64,000 nt of DNA from Dickeya undicola (GCF_000784735.1 NZ_JSYG01000024.1:1-64000), one strand, 5' to 3'; counted from the first letter of the stretch, positions 38,555 through 48,363 are shown. The notes: generated by a model from the letters alone, not told the origin. A program made the numbers and translations.

Positions 38555-39414
38555 TGTCACGTACTGTTTATGTTAACGGGCACTATCTGCCTGAGGAACA
38601 CGCGACGGTTTCGGTGTTCGATCGCGGATTTCTGTTTGCCGATGCGGTGTATGAAGTCACCGCGGTGGTCAACGGTCGGCTGGCGGAATACGACGGCCAC
38701 ATGGCGCGGCTGGCACGATCCTGCCGCGAGCTGAACCTGCGTCTGCCGCTTAGCCAGGCGGCTTTGCGGGAGATTCATCTGGCGCTTATCGAGCAAAACC
38801 GGCTGGAAGAAGGCGGTATCTATCTGCAACTGAGCCGAGGCAGCACCGGCGACCGTGATTTTGCCTTCCCCACCGACGCTGAGCCGACGCTGGTGCTGTT
38901 TACCCAGTCCCGCCCGGTTCTCCACCATCCCAACGCGGAGAAAGGCATTCGCGTCATCACCTGCCCGGACCTGCGCTGGCACCGGCGTGACATCAAAACC
39001 GTCAGCCTGCTGATGGCCTGCATGGCGAAAGAGTGGGCACACGCCAAAGGCGCGGATGACGCCTGGCTGGTGGAGAATGGCCTGATTACCGAGGGCAGTT
39101 CCAGCAACTGCTTTATCGTCGATGCCGACAACCGCCTGATTACCCGCCCGCTCAGCAACGACATCCTGCACGGCATTACCCGCAAAGCGCTGCTGCAACT
39201 GGCCGCCGACCATCATCTGACGGTGGAAGAGCGGGCATTCACGCCGCAGGAAGCGCTCGCCGCCAAAGAAGCCTTTATCAGCTCCGCCACCACCTTTGTC
39301 TGGCCGGTGGTGGAGATCGACGGTGTCACGATTGGCGATGGTCGCCCCGGCCCACTGGCGCGCCAGCTGCGGGACATCTACATCGCCATGATTCGCGAGC
39401 AGACCGCCGGGTAA
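38554..39414 (+). CDS. dat: D-amino-acid aminotransferase (class IV, PLP)
   Basis: The 286-residue fold-type IV PLP enzyme has the Schiff-base lysine Lys148 in RWHRRDIKTVSLL, ITEGSSSNCFIV for PLP phosphate binding, and an N-terminal VFDRGFLFADAVYE typical of D-alanine transaminase rather than BCAT. It moves the amino group from D-amino acids to 2-oxoglutarate, giving D-glutamate. The start at 38554 follows from the 1-nt overlap with dgcA and the GGGAG upstream; an in-frame start at 38515 would extend into dgcA. Confidence 0.87.
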   Translation: MSRTVYVNGHYLPEEHATVSVFDRGFLFADAVYEVTAVVNGRLAEYDGHMARLARSCRELNLRLPLSQAALREIHLALIEQNRLEEGGIYLQLSRGSTGDRDFAFPTDAEPTLVLFTQSRPVLHHPNAEKGIRVITCPDLRWHRRDIKTVSLLMACMAKEWAHAKGADDAWLVENGLITEGSSSNCFIVDADNRLITRPLSNDILHGITRKALLQLAADHHLTVEERAFTPQEALAAKEAFISSATTFVWPVVEIDGVTIGDGRPGPLARQLRDIYIAMIREQTAG

Positions 39415-39420
39415 CATCGC

Positions 39421-39454
39421 CATCATCCGCTTAATCATCAATGAGCGGATGATG
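39421..39454. terminator. Hairpin between dat and the DKNYY gene
   Basis: CATCATCCGCT pairs with AGCGGATGATG around a 12-nt loop, between two convergent genes. There is no marked T-run. It is likely a bidirectional terminator or RNA-end structure. Confidence 0.6.
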
Positions 39455-39480
39455 ACTTCTCTCATGACGTAGACGTCACA

Positions 39481-40416
39481 CTATTCCTTTTTTTGACACT
39501 GCGGAAGGTTGTTAACCTTGACGGAATCGCATTGCCAACGGGTCTTTCCATCAGTAATCGTATAGCCATCGATATCCGGCTTAATATTCACTTCACGCGG
39601 GTTTAGCCCAGACAGTTGCATCGGCTCGACGTCCAAAAACCAAACATGCTCACCGTCGGTCGCCAATTTTTCATTATTCGGCAGCATACGAATCTCCGCC
39701 ACTTTCACCCCGGCCGGAAGCCCCTGATACAACCGTCCGAAGATATAGAAACCGTTTTTGTCCAGCGCAGCGTTGAACGACAGGCAACGGAAACTGGCGG
39801 CATCAGCGTCAGTTTGCAGTTCGCCACGGTAGTACTGTTTACCGTCGATGTTCGCCCAGCCAAAGCAGTCACCCGCGCGCGGTGCCGACTTTTGATAGGG
39901 AACCACGCTGGTTTCATTCTCCACAAAATAGTAGTTCTGCTTGTCGAACGCCTGATTCATCGCCAGCGTCCGGAAACTGGCCACATCCACCCCGTTAAGG
40001 ATTTCGCCATCCGGTAGCCAGATGTGATTGCGATCGCGGAAAAACGGAAAATCCAGCGCCTGGAAACTGTCGGCGTCGATATCCTGTTGGATACGCTCGC
40101 AACCGACATAGGTGCCGACATTGGTAATCAAAAACCGCTCGCCAAGCAGTCTGGCGCTATCCGGCTTGAAACCCTCCGGCAGAGATTGCTGGTTGCAGTA
40201 GTAGTGCTTGCCAGAAACCGCCAGCACCATGCGCCCTTCCTTGCTCAGCACGCGAAAGTCTGTCGGTTTGGCGTCCTTCAACACCTGCGGGTCCGCATAG
40301 GTCGATGCCCGGTACACCACCTTACCCTGCTCAACCTGATAGGGGGGCTTCACTTCCGCCTGAACTGACAACGCTGCCATACCCAGCAACAGAGCGAGAT
40401 ATCCGTTCCGTTTCAT
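39481..40416 (-). CDS. DKNYY-domain exported protein at the end of the T6SS operon
   Basis: The 311-residue protein has a signal peptide (MKRNGYLALLLGMAALSVQA). Repeated units of the DKNYY type follow (QAFDKQNYYFVEN; AALDKNGFYIFGRLYQG), and there are several cysteines. I chose the ATG at 40416 because AAGGAAAG precedes it and the signal peptide starts there; a longer frame upstream overlaps the Sel1 gene. It is the last gene of the T6SS run, 43 nt after the Sel1 lipoprotein gene. Function is unknown; a periplasmic immunity role is a guess from position. Confidence 0.8.
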   Translation of the reverse strand: MKRNGYLALLLGMAALSVQAEVKPPYQVEQGKVVYRASTYADPQVLKDAKPTDFRVLSKEGRMVLAVSGKHYYCNQQSLPEGFKPDSARLLGERFLITNVGTYVGCERIQQDIDADSFQALDFPFFRDRNHIWLPDGEILNGVDVASFRTLAMNQAFDKQNYYFVENETSVVPYQKSAPRAGDCFGWANIDGKQYYRGELQTDADAASFRCLSFNAALDKNGFYIFGRLYQGLPAGVKVAEIRMLPNNEKLATDGEHVWFLDVEPMQLSGLNPREVNIKPDIDGYTITDGKTRWQCDSVKVNNLPQCQKKE

Positions 40417-40459
40417 ACGCTTTCCTTTTGTTTTACTCTCGATAGTTTTATCCAGTGAA

Positions 40460-41827
40460 TCACTGTGTATCCGTTTCCTTACCCGCCGACCAATGCATCG
40501 CCAGTTTCTGCCCAGCCTTGATTTCATCTGGCTGCATGGTGGCTTCCAGATCATTACGGGCGGCGATGGCCTCCGCCATCCCTTCGGTCGCGGCCAGCGA
40601 ATACCAGGCGTAGGAATGGATACGATTGCGGGATGCGCCCAGCCCATCCTGCCGCATCATCCCCATGCGATACTGCGCCATACGGTTACCATCATGCGCG
40701 GCGAGGCGGTACTGTTTCATCGCTTCCACATAGTCCGCCTTGCCACCCTGCCCCAGCCGCAACATCTCACCGTAGGCCAGTCGGGACTGGGTATCGCCGG
40801 TCGCCGCTGCCGCGGCAAACACCTCGCGGGCCCGTTCCAGCTCGCCGCGTTTCAGCAGCCAATCGCCCAATTCACGCTGGGCCGGTACATAGCCAGCCGA
40901 CGACGCCAGCACCAGATACTGTTCTCGTTTGGCCTTATCGGTTTGTATCTGGCTCAGTTTGTAGTCCGCCTCGCCATTGCCCTTGCCAGATGCCCGCTCC
41001 AGCCAGTAATTGGCCTGCTTGTCATTCTGCGACACCCCTTTATCGCCACGGCGGTATGCCTGCGCCAGCCACAACTGTGCCGAAGCATCACCACCGGCTG
41101 CGGCTTTTTGATACCAGTCCAACGCATCTTTACCGCTGGCGTGCTGGGCCATCCACAACTGCGCCTGGGTTTGTCCCTTGTCCGCCGCCCGGAAATACCA
41201 GCGCTCTGCCAGGTCGGTCCGCTTCGCCACGCCTTTTCCTTGCTCATAACGCTGAGCAAGCTGATACTGCGCGTCCCGATCGCCCAGATCCGCTGCTTTT
41301 TCTATCCACTCGGTCGCCTCTTTTTCGGCACCGGGATGCGCGGTATACCACTGCGCCACTACCAGTTGCGCCGGGGCATACTGGTTGTCGGCCGCACGCT
41401 CAAAGGCGTCCAGACAGGCCGCCACCAGTTTACCCTGATGCTGCGCCTGACAATCGATACCCAGCCGGTAACCCGCCTCGCCGCTACCCAGCCGCGAGGC
41501 TTTCTGCCACCACTCGCGTGCCAGCGGCGTATTTTTCGGTTCACCGAGTCCTGCCTGATACCAATCGCCCACTTGTAACGCTGCGGTGGCGCGGATTTCA
41601 CCCGTACCGGGCAGCAGTGTCAGGCCCGCGGCCTTTTGCATCCACTGCATGGCTTCGCTGTAGTGTGAACGGGAAGCCAGCTGTTTCGCCAGCCGGTATT
41701 GTGCTTCTCCGTTGCCACGCTCTGCCGATTTACGCAAATCCGCGTCGGACAGCGACGACACCGGTGCCTGGCAGCCAGCCAGCAGACACACGGACAGCGC
41801 CGTCAATAATTGTATTTTTCTCATCAT
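40460..41827 (-). CDS. Sel1-repeat lipoprotein linked to the T6SS
   Basis: The 455-residue protein has a lipoprotein signal with lipobox LLAGC (Cys at about residue 19, followed by Gln, which favours outer-membrane sorting). About ten Sel1-like repeats follow (for example GNGEAQYRLAKQLA, GDRDAQYQLAQRYEQGKGVA, GNRMAQYRMGMMRQDGLGAS). These form a solenoid for protein binding. Sel1-repeat exported proteins act as immunity proteins for some T6SS lipase effectors, so this is a possible role here. It lies 71 nt after vasL and 43 nt before the DKNYY gene. Confidence 0.87.
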   Translation of the reverse strand: MMRKIQLLTALSVCLLAGCQAPVSSLSDADLRKSAERGNGEAQYRLAKQLASRSHYSEAMQWMQKAAGLTLLPGTGEIRATAALQVGDWYQAGLGEPKNTPLAREWWQKASRLGSGEAGYRLGIDCQAQHQGKLVAACLDAFERAADNQYAPAQLVVAQWYTAHPGAEKEATEWIEKAADLGDRDAQYQLAQRYEQGKGVAKRTDLAERWYFRAADKGQTQAQLWMAQHASGKDALDWYQKAAAGGDASAQLWLAQAYRRGDKGVSQNDKQANYWLERASGKGNGEADYKLSQIQTDKAKREQYLVLASSAGYVPAQRELGDWLLKRGELERAREVFAAAAATGDTQSRLAYGEMLRLGQGGKADYVEAMKQYRLAAHDGNRMAQYRMGMMRQDGLGASRNRIHSYAWYSLAATEGMAEAIAARNDLEATMQPDEIKAGQKLAMHWSAGKETDTQ

Positions 41828-41898
41828 GTTACCGTCGTTACCCCTGGTGACATCCGGCGACACCGCCGGGCAGCGCCATCCCGCCCGGTGTGGCGGCC

Positions 41899-43332
41899 TT
41901 AACTGCCGTTATCGCCTTGCTGCAACCGATACAGCCGGATATTGAAAGCACGCAATTCATCTTCCATGCCGCGCAATTCCGCCGGGGTCAGCGACTGACG
42001 GGCGGCCTTGCGAGTTTCCAGCGCCCGCAACCGCATTCCAAAGGGAACGTCTGAGGATAAATCTTTCTGAATATCATACAGTTGTGATTTCAGATACGAA
42101 ATGGTCACCGTGCGTCGCTGTTTCTCCAAATCCAGCAACTGTTGCAGCGTCTCGCCCACCCCAGCACGTGCCTGCTCGTAACCGCTGACGCGCGGCGGCT
42201 TGTCACCCTGCTGACGGTCGAGGGCTATCTGCCACTGGCGGTCCATCTCCTTGACGGCCAGCGAGTCTGGATACAGTTGTTGCATGACGCCTTTCAGCCC
42301 TTCGCCATACTGGTACAGATAGAACGGCGAAGCGTTCTTGACCTGCTCCAGCTGTGCCTGATAGCGATTGATCAGGTCGCCTTCCATGCCTTGCAGCTTC
42401 TGTTCACCCAGCGCGATACGCACCCGGCGGATGTCACTGTGGTCCGGTGCGGACGGCAGCGCATAAGCCGGTTGCTGTAGGAGCGCCAGCGCCTCGGTTT
42501 TTTGGTCCTGCCAGTATTGCCAGCCGCTCACCGCCGCCACCGGCAGCCCGCAGGTCAGTACGCCGCAAACGAACCAGAACCAGCCCGGTTTTTGTTTGCG
42601 ATGTGCTTCAATCTTCAATACCGTTGGTTTCATCTGCCCTTTCTCCCGCCCGACCAGAATACTGCCTGACGGCAGCGCGGGTTGTGCCGCTGCCGCCGCC
42701 GAAGCCATTCCGCCCGGTTCCATATCGGACTGGAAGAACACCATCGGCGGGATCTGCATATCCTGCTGTTTTTTCAGCGACTGATCGTCAGAGACGATCA
42801 CAATTTCGGTTTCGTCGAACAGGTGGGTGTACCCTTCGATAAAGTGCAGCAGGTTTTCCACCCGCGGAATGCGGCTCAGGCCGGAATTGTGCAGCTTTTC
42901 GCTCATCAGTTGCAGGGCGCGCTCGCAGCGGTACACCAGCCGTTTGTGTTCGTGGCTGATGGCGTACTGGCGGATCACCTCGCTGATGCGGGCGATAAAC
43001 CAGTCCAGAATTTCGATGCGCGCCCGTTCCTGATGTACCGGCGGCCAGAAGTTTTCCCACTGGGTGACGATCAGGTTGGCGAGAAATTCACAGCTCTCGG
43101 TAAAACCGTTCAACCCGGCCAGCCGTGAACGTGCCAGGGTGAAATAGATGGCGGTTTGCAGGTCGACACCCTGCTTTTCAAAAATCGCGGTCGCCATATC
43201 GTGCACCCGCATCCAGTCAACTTCCGGGCGGGATGCATGGCTTAGCTTGTTGATTTCCGCGCGTAACGCCTCGTACTCGGGCAGCATCCGTGGATCTCGG
43301 CCCACTTTCAGGGCCTGTTGTGCATCTTGCAT
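41899..43332 (-). CDS. vasL: VasL-like T6SS protein with ImpA N-terminal domain
   Basis: The 477-residue protein has an ImpA/TssA-like N-terminal region (about 1-190, with WENFWPPVHQERARIEILDW). A membrane segment follows near 255-275 (GWFWFVCGVLTCGLPVAAVS), then a C-terminal VasL-type domain rich in charged helices. It is the TssA-related partner found at the end of V. cholerae-type clusters (VCA0121). The proposed role is membrane-linked control of sheath assembly. It follows tssM by 51 nt. Confidence 0.82.
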   Translation of the reverse strand: MQDAQQALKVGRDPRMLPEYEALRAEINKLSHASRPEVDWMRVHDMATAIFEKQGVDLQTAIYFTLARSRLAGLNGFTESCEFLANLIVTQWENFWPPVHQERARIEILDWFIARISEVIRQYAISHEHKRLVYRCERALQLMSEKLHNSGLSRIPRVENLLHFIEGYTHLFDETEIVIVSDDQSLKKQQDMQIPPMVFFQSDMEPGGMASAAAAAQPALPSGSILVGREKGQMKPTVLKIEAHRKQKPGWFWFVCGVLTCGLPVAAVSGWQYWQDQKTEALALLQQPAYALPSAPDHSDIRRVRIALGEQKLQGMEGDLINRYQAQLEQVKNASPFYLYQYGEGLKGVMQQLYPDSLAVKEMDRQWQIALDRQQGDKPPRVSGYEQARAGVGETLQQLLDLEKQRRTVTISYLKSQLYDIQKDLSSDVPFGMRLRALETRKAARQSLTPAELRGMEDELRAFNIRLYRLQQGDNGS

Positions 43333-43383
43333 ATCACATCATCCGGCTACGGACGCATTCGCACCACGAATGCGTCCTCTGGG

Positions 43384-46300
43384 TTAATAGAGAGAATCCG
43401 GCAGTTTGAACTGGCTGAACAGGCCACCGGCAAACGGGTTATGGCTGGCATCGGTATAAACCCGATAGGTCATGCCGCCTTGTTCCAGCGAGAAACGCAC
43501 GTCGAAGGTGTTGTCGTTCACCTGCGTCAGCTGGCCGTTAGTCAACAGGCGGAACATCGCCCACGGACCGGTGAAGCTCAGACTGCGTGGCGAACGCTCG
43601 CGGTCATCCGGCACCAGCGTCAACTTGCTTTCAGCACCGTCACGCATACTGTTCGGCCACACCAGCGGTGTTTTGGTCCGGCGTCCGTGGCTGTACTCCA
43701 GCAACTGTCCGTCAAGGTTCAGCACGCTACGGCGTTTGTTAGCGGTCAGTTCCACCGGCTCCACTACAAAGTGGATTTCCAGGCTACCCTGCGCATTGAA
43801 CAGCGTCTGGCGGATACGGGTCGCGCGATCAAGCTGTTTCACCAAATCGGTTTGCATTGCCGACGCGCCTTCCCCTTCCAGCATCCCGCCTTCCATGATC
43901 GACTTGAGGTTGGTCTGGTAGAAGCTGTCCAGCGTACCGCCAGCCGCGAAGAAACGTTCCATCTCGGACAACGGCACATCCTTGTCGGAAGACGGATTGA
44001 ACGGATAACGATCCGCCAGTTTCTCGTTGAACGGCGTCACCACCTTGTCCAGCCACTCCTGATTGAGCGACGACATCGCCAGCCCGGTCACCAGACTGGC
44101 GCTTTCTCCTGCCAGTTGGCCGACCCAACGGTCCAGCGGTGCTGGCAGGCTACGAGCGTATTGCTGCAACGCGAACACCGGATCGGCAAACTTGTTGCCC
44201 TGACGCGCCTGCACTGCTTTCAGCGCCGCCTGCCCCGGATCAGTGGCGTTCACGATCTGATCCAGATAGTGGTAGAGATCGGTCAGCTTCTGGTTAACCT
44301 CCTGCACCAGCGGCCCCTGCTCGCCCCGTCCGCTCAGCGCGGCGTTGATGGTCATGAACGGGCGACCGATGCGGGTATTGATGCCTTGCGCGGTGTCGTT
44401 CTCGTCATCCGCCAGTTTGCGAATGCGGGTGTTGTCGCTCACCGTGGTCAGCACGCGCTGGAACGGTTGGTCGTTACCGGTAATATCAGTCAGTATATTC
44501 AACGCCTGTTCCGGGCTTTCCAACGGCTGTACATCGATATTCGCCAGCGCTTTCTGCCACTGGTTGATGTAATCGGTGATGTAACGGTCGTTCACCTGAC
44601 GCAGGATCTCTTTGCGGTCGGCCTCGCTCAGGTGAGCACGCTCACGCTGGCCCAGCACCCAGGCATCCAGCGCGGTCAGGTCCAGCAGCGTCTTGTCCTG
44701 CTTGAGGTAGAAATCGTTGAAACCGGGATAGGTTAACAGTCGCGGCACCATACCGGCCTTGTCGTTGCGCAGGGTGAATACCGAATCAAACGTCGGCCCC
44801 ACTTCGTCGCGCAGAGCCAGATCCGGCGGCAGCACCTGCGTCGCCTTCATCACCAGACTTTGATAGACGCGCTGGTACATCGGCAACTTGCTCAGCTCGC
44901 GCTGGGCGCTGGCAATCGGGTCCACAAACGGCGCAAACGTGGAGATCGCCACCGTATCCTTCTGCTCGCGCGACTGGTGCCAGTCGGTATGCTCCAGCGC
45001 GTAATCCAGATGTTGCATCAACTGTTCCTGCACCTTGCCCTGGCCCGGAAACGCTTTCTGCCAGCGCAGCGCCATGAACTGCTCCACCAGCGTCTTGTTG
45101 CGCCCGGAGGCATCGTCCAGCATCCGCATCACCCGCAGAATAGTCAGTTTCTGCTCGCTACCCGCCGGTGCCTGATTCAGGTCTTCCAGCAGCCCTTGCA
45201 TCACGGCGGGCAGGAAGCGCTGGTTGAGCATTTGCAGGTAGGAACCTTCCACGTAAGGGCCGATCTTATCACCCTGATACAAGCCGAGATCCGCCAGCAT
45301 CGGCGTGCGCTCGTGGTAGTTGCCGAACGACAGGGTCGCGTCGCGGATCAGGTTCAACCGCGGCAGTTGCTGGTAACCGTACCCCGCCTGCCCTTCCAGC
45401 TCGTTGGTGCCGATGAACGCCTGCGCCTTGGTCAGCACGTTACGCCCGGCCTCTTCGTTCACCCGGAAGAAATGGTGCCAACTGCCGATCATCGCCAGCC
45501 CGAACAGCACCATGCAGGTAATGCCGATGCTCATGCGGCGGCGGCGATACAGGCTGTGCAGCCGGTTTTCCCCCGCCAGGCTGGCTTCCGGGAAAATCAC
45601 TTCTGGAAACAGCTTCTGAACAAAGAAGGTATTGGACTCGCCGCGCATGGCAGCGTTGATCGGCTCCGGCAACTGATAACGCCGGGAAGCAGACTGGGCA
45701 AAGGCGTCAAACGGCACCCCTTGCTGGTATACCGAGCTGGCGTACACACCACGCACCAGAAACGCGCGATCATCACCGGTCGCCAGCGTTTCGTTCAGCA
45801 CTTCCGTCACGTAATCCTTCAACCCGGCCAACTGGCGCACAAAGGTGAACAGCGCATTGCGCACGCTGCGGTCCGACTGCGTGAGCAGCATTTCCGGCAG
45901 ATTATTATTGAGGTTGGTGATCCAGTCGTCCCAGAAGCGCTCCAGCTCTTCCAGCCAGCCTTTGCCGTGGCTGGCCTGCGGGGTGAACGTCACCCCCAGC
46001 ACCGCCTGACGCGCCTCCCGGTTCAGCGAGCGGTACACCACGTCAAAACCACGCAGCATATCCAGACGGGTCAACGCCACATACAACGGCAAACGGGTGT
46101 TGATGTTAACCGCAATTTCCTGCAAGCGAGCGCGCATCACCTGCGCGTATGCCTTACGTTCCGACACGCTGGCCTGCGACAGCCAGGAGAGATCGACCGT
46201 CAGCACCAGCCCGTTCAGCGGTTGGCGACGACGGTTGAGGCTCAACCACTGCAATAGATGCTGCCACAGTCGGGCATGACGCCCGGCCGACGGCTCCGCC

Positions 46301-46881
46301 CCAACGTCCGGCTGGGCCAGCAACTGGCCGCTCGGGTCCCAGATCACCGCCGACTCGCCGACCCAACTGCTGACCTGCTGGCCGCCCGCGACTTCGCGCA
46401 GTTCCGCATCCAGTTTCGGGTTCAGCTTGTTAGCCGGGTTAGCGCGATGAATCAGGCTGCTTTTGCCGCTGCCGGACAGGCCGATCGCCAGATACCAGGG
46501 CATCGCGTACAGGGCTTTTTTGCCTAACTGAGTCTGAAACGCCTGCAACCAGCGGTCCAGAAAGGTTTGCTGGCTGTCGACATACACCTGGAGCGGGTCC
46601 TGCTCGATAGTCTGCTGTTCACGCTGTATCGCGCGCACTTGCTGGACCCGACGCCACACGCGCCAGGCGCTGTAGGCAAAGCCCAGCCACAGCCACAGCA
46701 GCGTGAACACCACGCGGCCCCACACGCTTTGCAGCGGGCGCATGTCGCCGAGGGTCAGACGCGGCCCCAGCCACCAGGCCAGTACCAGCGCCACCACCCA
46801 TACCACCACCCCCAGCAGCAGCCAGGACGGTTTCAGTTTCGGCAGCTGTTGCCGCAGAAAGGTAATGATTATTTTCAACAT
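43384..46881 (-). CDS. tssM: T6SS membrane-complex protein TssM (IcmF/VasK)
   Basis: The 1165-residue protein has two N-terminal membrane segments (about 19-40 and 57-72), an intact Walker A GLSGSGKS at 134-141, a further membrane segment near 450, and a large periplasmic C-terminal region. It joins TssL and the lipoprotein TssJ to form the trans-envelope complex. The length is normal for the family. It follows tssA by 25 nt. Confidence 0.95.
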   Translation of the reverse strand: MLKIIITFLRQQLPKLKPSWLLLGVVVWVVALVLAWWLGPRLTLGDMRPLQSVWGRVVFTLLWLWLGFAYSAWRVWRRVQQVRAIQREQQTIEQDPLQVYVDSQQTFLDRWLQAFQTQLGKKALYAMPWYLAIGLSGSGKSSLIHRANPANKLNPKLDAELREVAGGQQVSSWVGESAVIWDPSGQLLAQPDVGAEPSAGRHARLWQHLLQWLSLNRRRQPLNGLVLTVDLSWLSQASVSERKAYAQVMRARLQEIAVNINTRLPLYVALTRLDMLRGFDVVYRSLNREARQAVLGVTFTPQASHGKGWLEELERFWDDWITNLNNNLPEMLLTQSDRSVRNALFTFVRQLAGLKDYVTEVLNETLATGDDRAFLVRGVYASSVYQQGVPFDAFAQSASRRYQLPEPINAAMRGESNTFFVQKLFPEVIFPEASLAGENRLHSLYRRRRMSIGITCMVLFGLAMIGSWHHFFRVNEEAGRNVLTKAQAFIGTNELEGQAGYGYQQLPRLNLIRDATLSFGNYHERTPMLADLGLYQGDKIGPYVEGSYLQMLNQRFLPAVMQGLLEDLNQAPAGSEQKLTILRVMRMLDDASGRNKTLVEQFMALRWQKAFPGQGKVQEQLMQHLDYALEHTDWHQSREQKDTVAISTFAPFVDPIASAQRELSKLPMYQRVYQSLVMKATQVLPPDLALRDEVGPTFDSVFTLRNDKAGMVPRLLTYPGFNDFYLKQDKTLLDLTALDAWVLGQRERAHLSEADRKEILRQVNDRYITDYINQWQKALANIDVQPLESPEQALNILTDITGNDQPFQRVLTTVSDNTRIRKLADDENDTAQGINTRIGRPFMTINAALSGRGEQGPLVQEVNQKLTDLYHYLDQIVNATDPGQAALKAVQARQGNKFADPVFALQQYARSLPAPLDRWVGQLAGESASLVTGLAMSSLNQEWLDKVVTPFNEKLADRYPFNPSSDKDVPLSEMERFFAAGGTLDSFYQTNLKSIMEGGMLEGEGASAMQTDLVKQLDRATRIRQTLFNAQGSLEIHFVVEPVELTANKRRSVLNLDGQLLEYSHGRRTKTPLVWPNSMRDGAESKLTLVPDDRERSPRSLSFTGPWAMFRLLTNGQLTQVNDNTFDVRFSLEQGGMTYRVYTDASHNPFAGGLFSQFKLPDSLY

Positions 46882-46906
46882 AAGTGACCATTCAACTCCG
46901 AATGTC

Positions 46907-48352
46907 TTATTTCCTGCGGGACGCGCCCAGCCGTTCCAGTCGGCTGACCATTCCCGGTTCCCACTGCATCAGGCCCAGTCGCTCGCTTTCCTGCCACAGG
47001 TGCTGATAATGTTGTGCCGCCAGCGCTTTCATGCCTTCTTCCGCCAGCAAATCCGCCAGCACCAGTTCAGCGCAAAAACGCTCGCGCGGTTCTTTCAGGC
47101 GACGAATACGTTCATCCAACAGTGACAGCGCCGCCCCCAGCCCTTGCTCGGCGCAACAGGCCGCCGCCTCGGCGGCCAGGTCGTCCTGCCGCTGAATGCC
47201 GCCACCACCGCGCCCTGGCTGCGCGGATTGCAGCCACTGGACGCATTTGGCGGACAGAAACGGTGACCCGTCGCTGAACGACAGCTCGCGTAACTCCGGC
47301 AACCGGGCGAGAAACGCCGACAACTCATCGGCGATGGCGCTGGCGACCGCACCATGTCCCAGCCGGGTTGCCACCGTCGCCGACAGCATGTGGCCGTCAA
47401 ACCAGTACGGTGCCAGCGTCAGGCTCTGTTCAATCTTGTTCCACAACGCCAGGTCCGCCTGTGGCAGCGCGCTCTGGTACTCATCCACCCGGTCAGGCGA
47501 CACCGGTGCCAGTTGGGTTTTATTACCGCGAGCCGCCATCGGCGGTGTAGCGATCCCAGCCCAGACCGCGTTGCGGCGCAGGCGGTATCCCACCGGCGCT
47601 TCCGGCTGTCTCTCCACCAGCAGCGCCGCTACATTAAGCTGCGTCTGCTTCCAGTTGCGGTCATCCGAACTGTTGATTTCCACCGTAGCAACCGCGCTGG
47701 CCGTTCCAGCAGCATGACCATGAGCGCCACCCGCGACAGCGCTGCCCCCGGTCGCTCCAGCTGTTCCATCGGATGTCGGCACAGCCGCCGCCTGATTGGC
47801 TTTTTCCTGTGCCTGATGACGTTGGCGAGCACGGTGAAGCGCCGCCACCAGTTCGTCGGTCAGGTCGGCTTTATCCGCCGCCAGCGCACTCCAGCGCGCC
47901 GCCAGTTGTTCCGCCAGCTGATGCAACTGACTGAGTTCCGCCCCGGAGGCGCTTTCCGCCATGCGGGGCAGCACGCCCTCAAACCGGCGGATAATCTGCA
48001 CCATCAGCTTCTGCTTTTGTACCGGGCTGGCGGGAAAGGCCAGCGTCCAGTACGCCTCCAGCCAGCTATCAAGCAACATGATCGCGGTAGCGAACGGCGT
48101 CGCTTTCGCCGGGTGCTGCAAACAGCGCAGCAGTTGCACCAGCACGCGCATGTCTTTGGTACGGCTTTCCAGCAGCGTCAGGCACTGACCGGCGACCGCA
48201 TTGAGATCCACCTGGCTGTGCGCCAGCGATCCCAACTTAACCAGTTCGGTTTCTACCTGCTCCCATAACGGGTCATCCCCCGCCACCGCCGCGCGCAGCG
48301 CCTCGTCGGGCAGGGTCGTCAATAGCCGCTTACACCAGGGGTGTGAATGCAT
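46907..48352 (-). CDS. tssA: T6SS protein TssA (VasJ)
   Basis: The 481-residue protein has the ImpA N-terminal domain (MRVLVQLLRCLQHPAKATPF, then LDSWLEAYWTLAFPASPVQKQ) and a VasJ-type C-terminal region ending in LERLGASRRK. TssA primes and caps tail-sheath assembly at the baseplate. I chose the ATG at 48352 because TAGGAG lies 8 nt upstream; the ATG at 48358 is also possible. It follows vasI by 11 nt. Confidence 0.88.
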   Translation of the reverse strand: MHSHPWCKRLLTTLPDEALRAAVAGDDPLWEQVETELVKLGSLAHSQVDLNAVAGQCLTLLESRTKDMRVLVQLLRCLQHPAKATPFATAIMLLDSWLEAYWTLAFPASPVQKQKLMVQIIRRFEGVLPRMAESASGAELSQLHQLAEQLAARWSALAADKADLTDELVAALHRARQRHQAQEKANQAAAVPTSDGTAGATGGSAVAGGAHGHAAGTASAVATVEINSSDDRNWKQTQLNVAALLVERQPEAPVGYRLRRNAVWAGIATPPMAARGNKTQLAPVSPDRVDEYQSALPQADLALWNKIEQSLTLAPYWFDGHMLSATVATRLGHGAVASAIADELSAFLARLPELRELSFSDGSPFLSAKCVQWLQSAQPGRGGGGIQRQDDLAAEAAACCAEQGLGAALSLLDERIRRLKEPRERFCAELVLADLLAEEGMKALAAQHYQHLWQESERLGLMQWEPGMVSRLERLGASRRK

Positions 48353-48363
48353 ACTCATCACTC

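Noticed and set aside
40493-41850. Long plus-strand frames opposite the Sel1-repeat gene
   Set aside because: They are shadows of a repeat gene; the minus-strand product has a lipobox and clear repeats.
43318-46257. Two long open frames (over 460 codons each) on the plus strand opposite tssM
   Set aside because: They are antisense shadows of tssM, with Gln/His/Arg-rich low-complexity translation, no domains and no ribosome sites.
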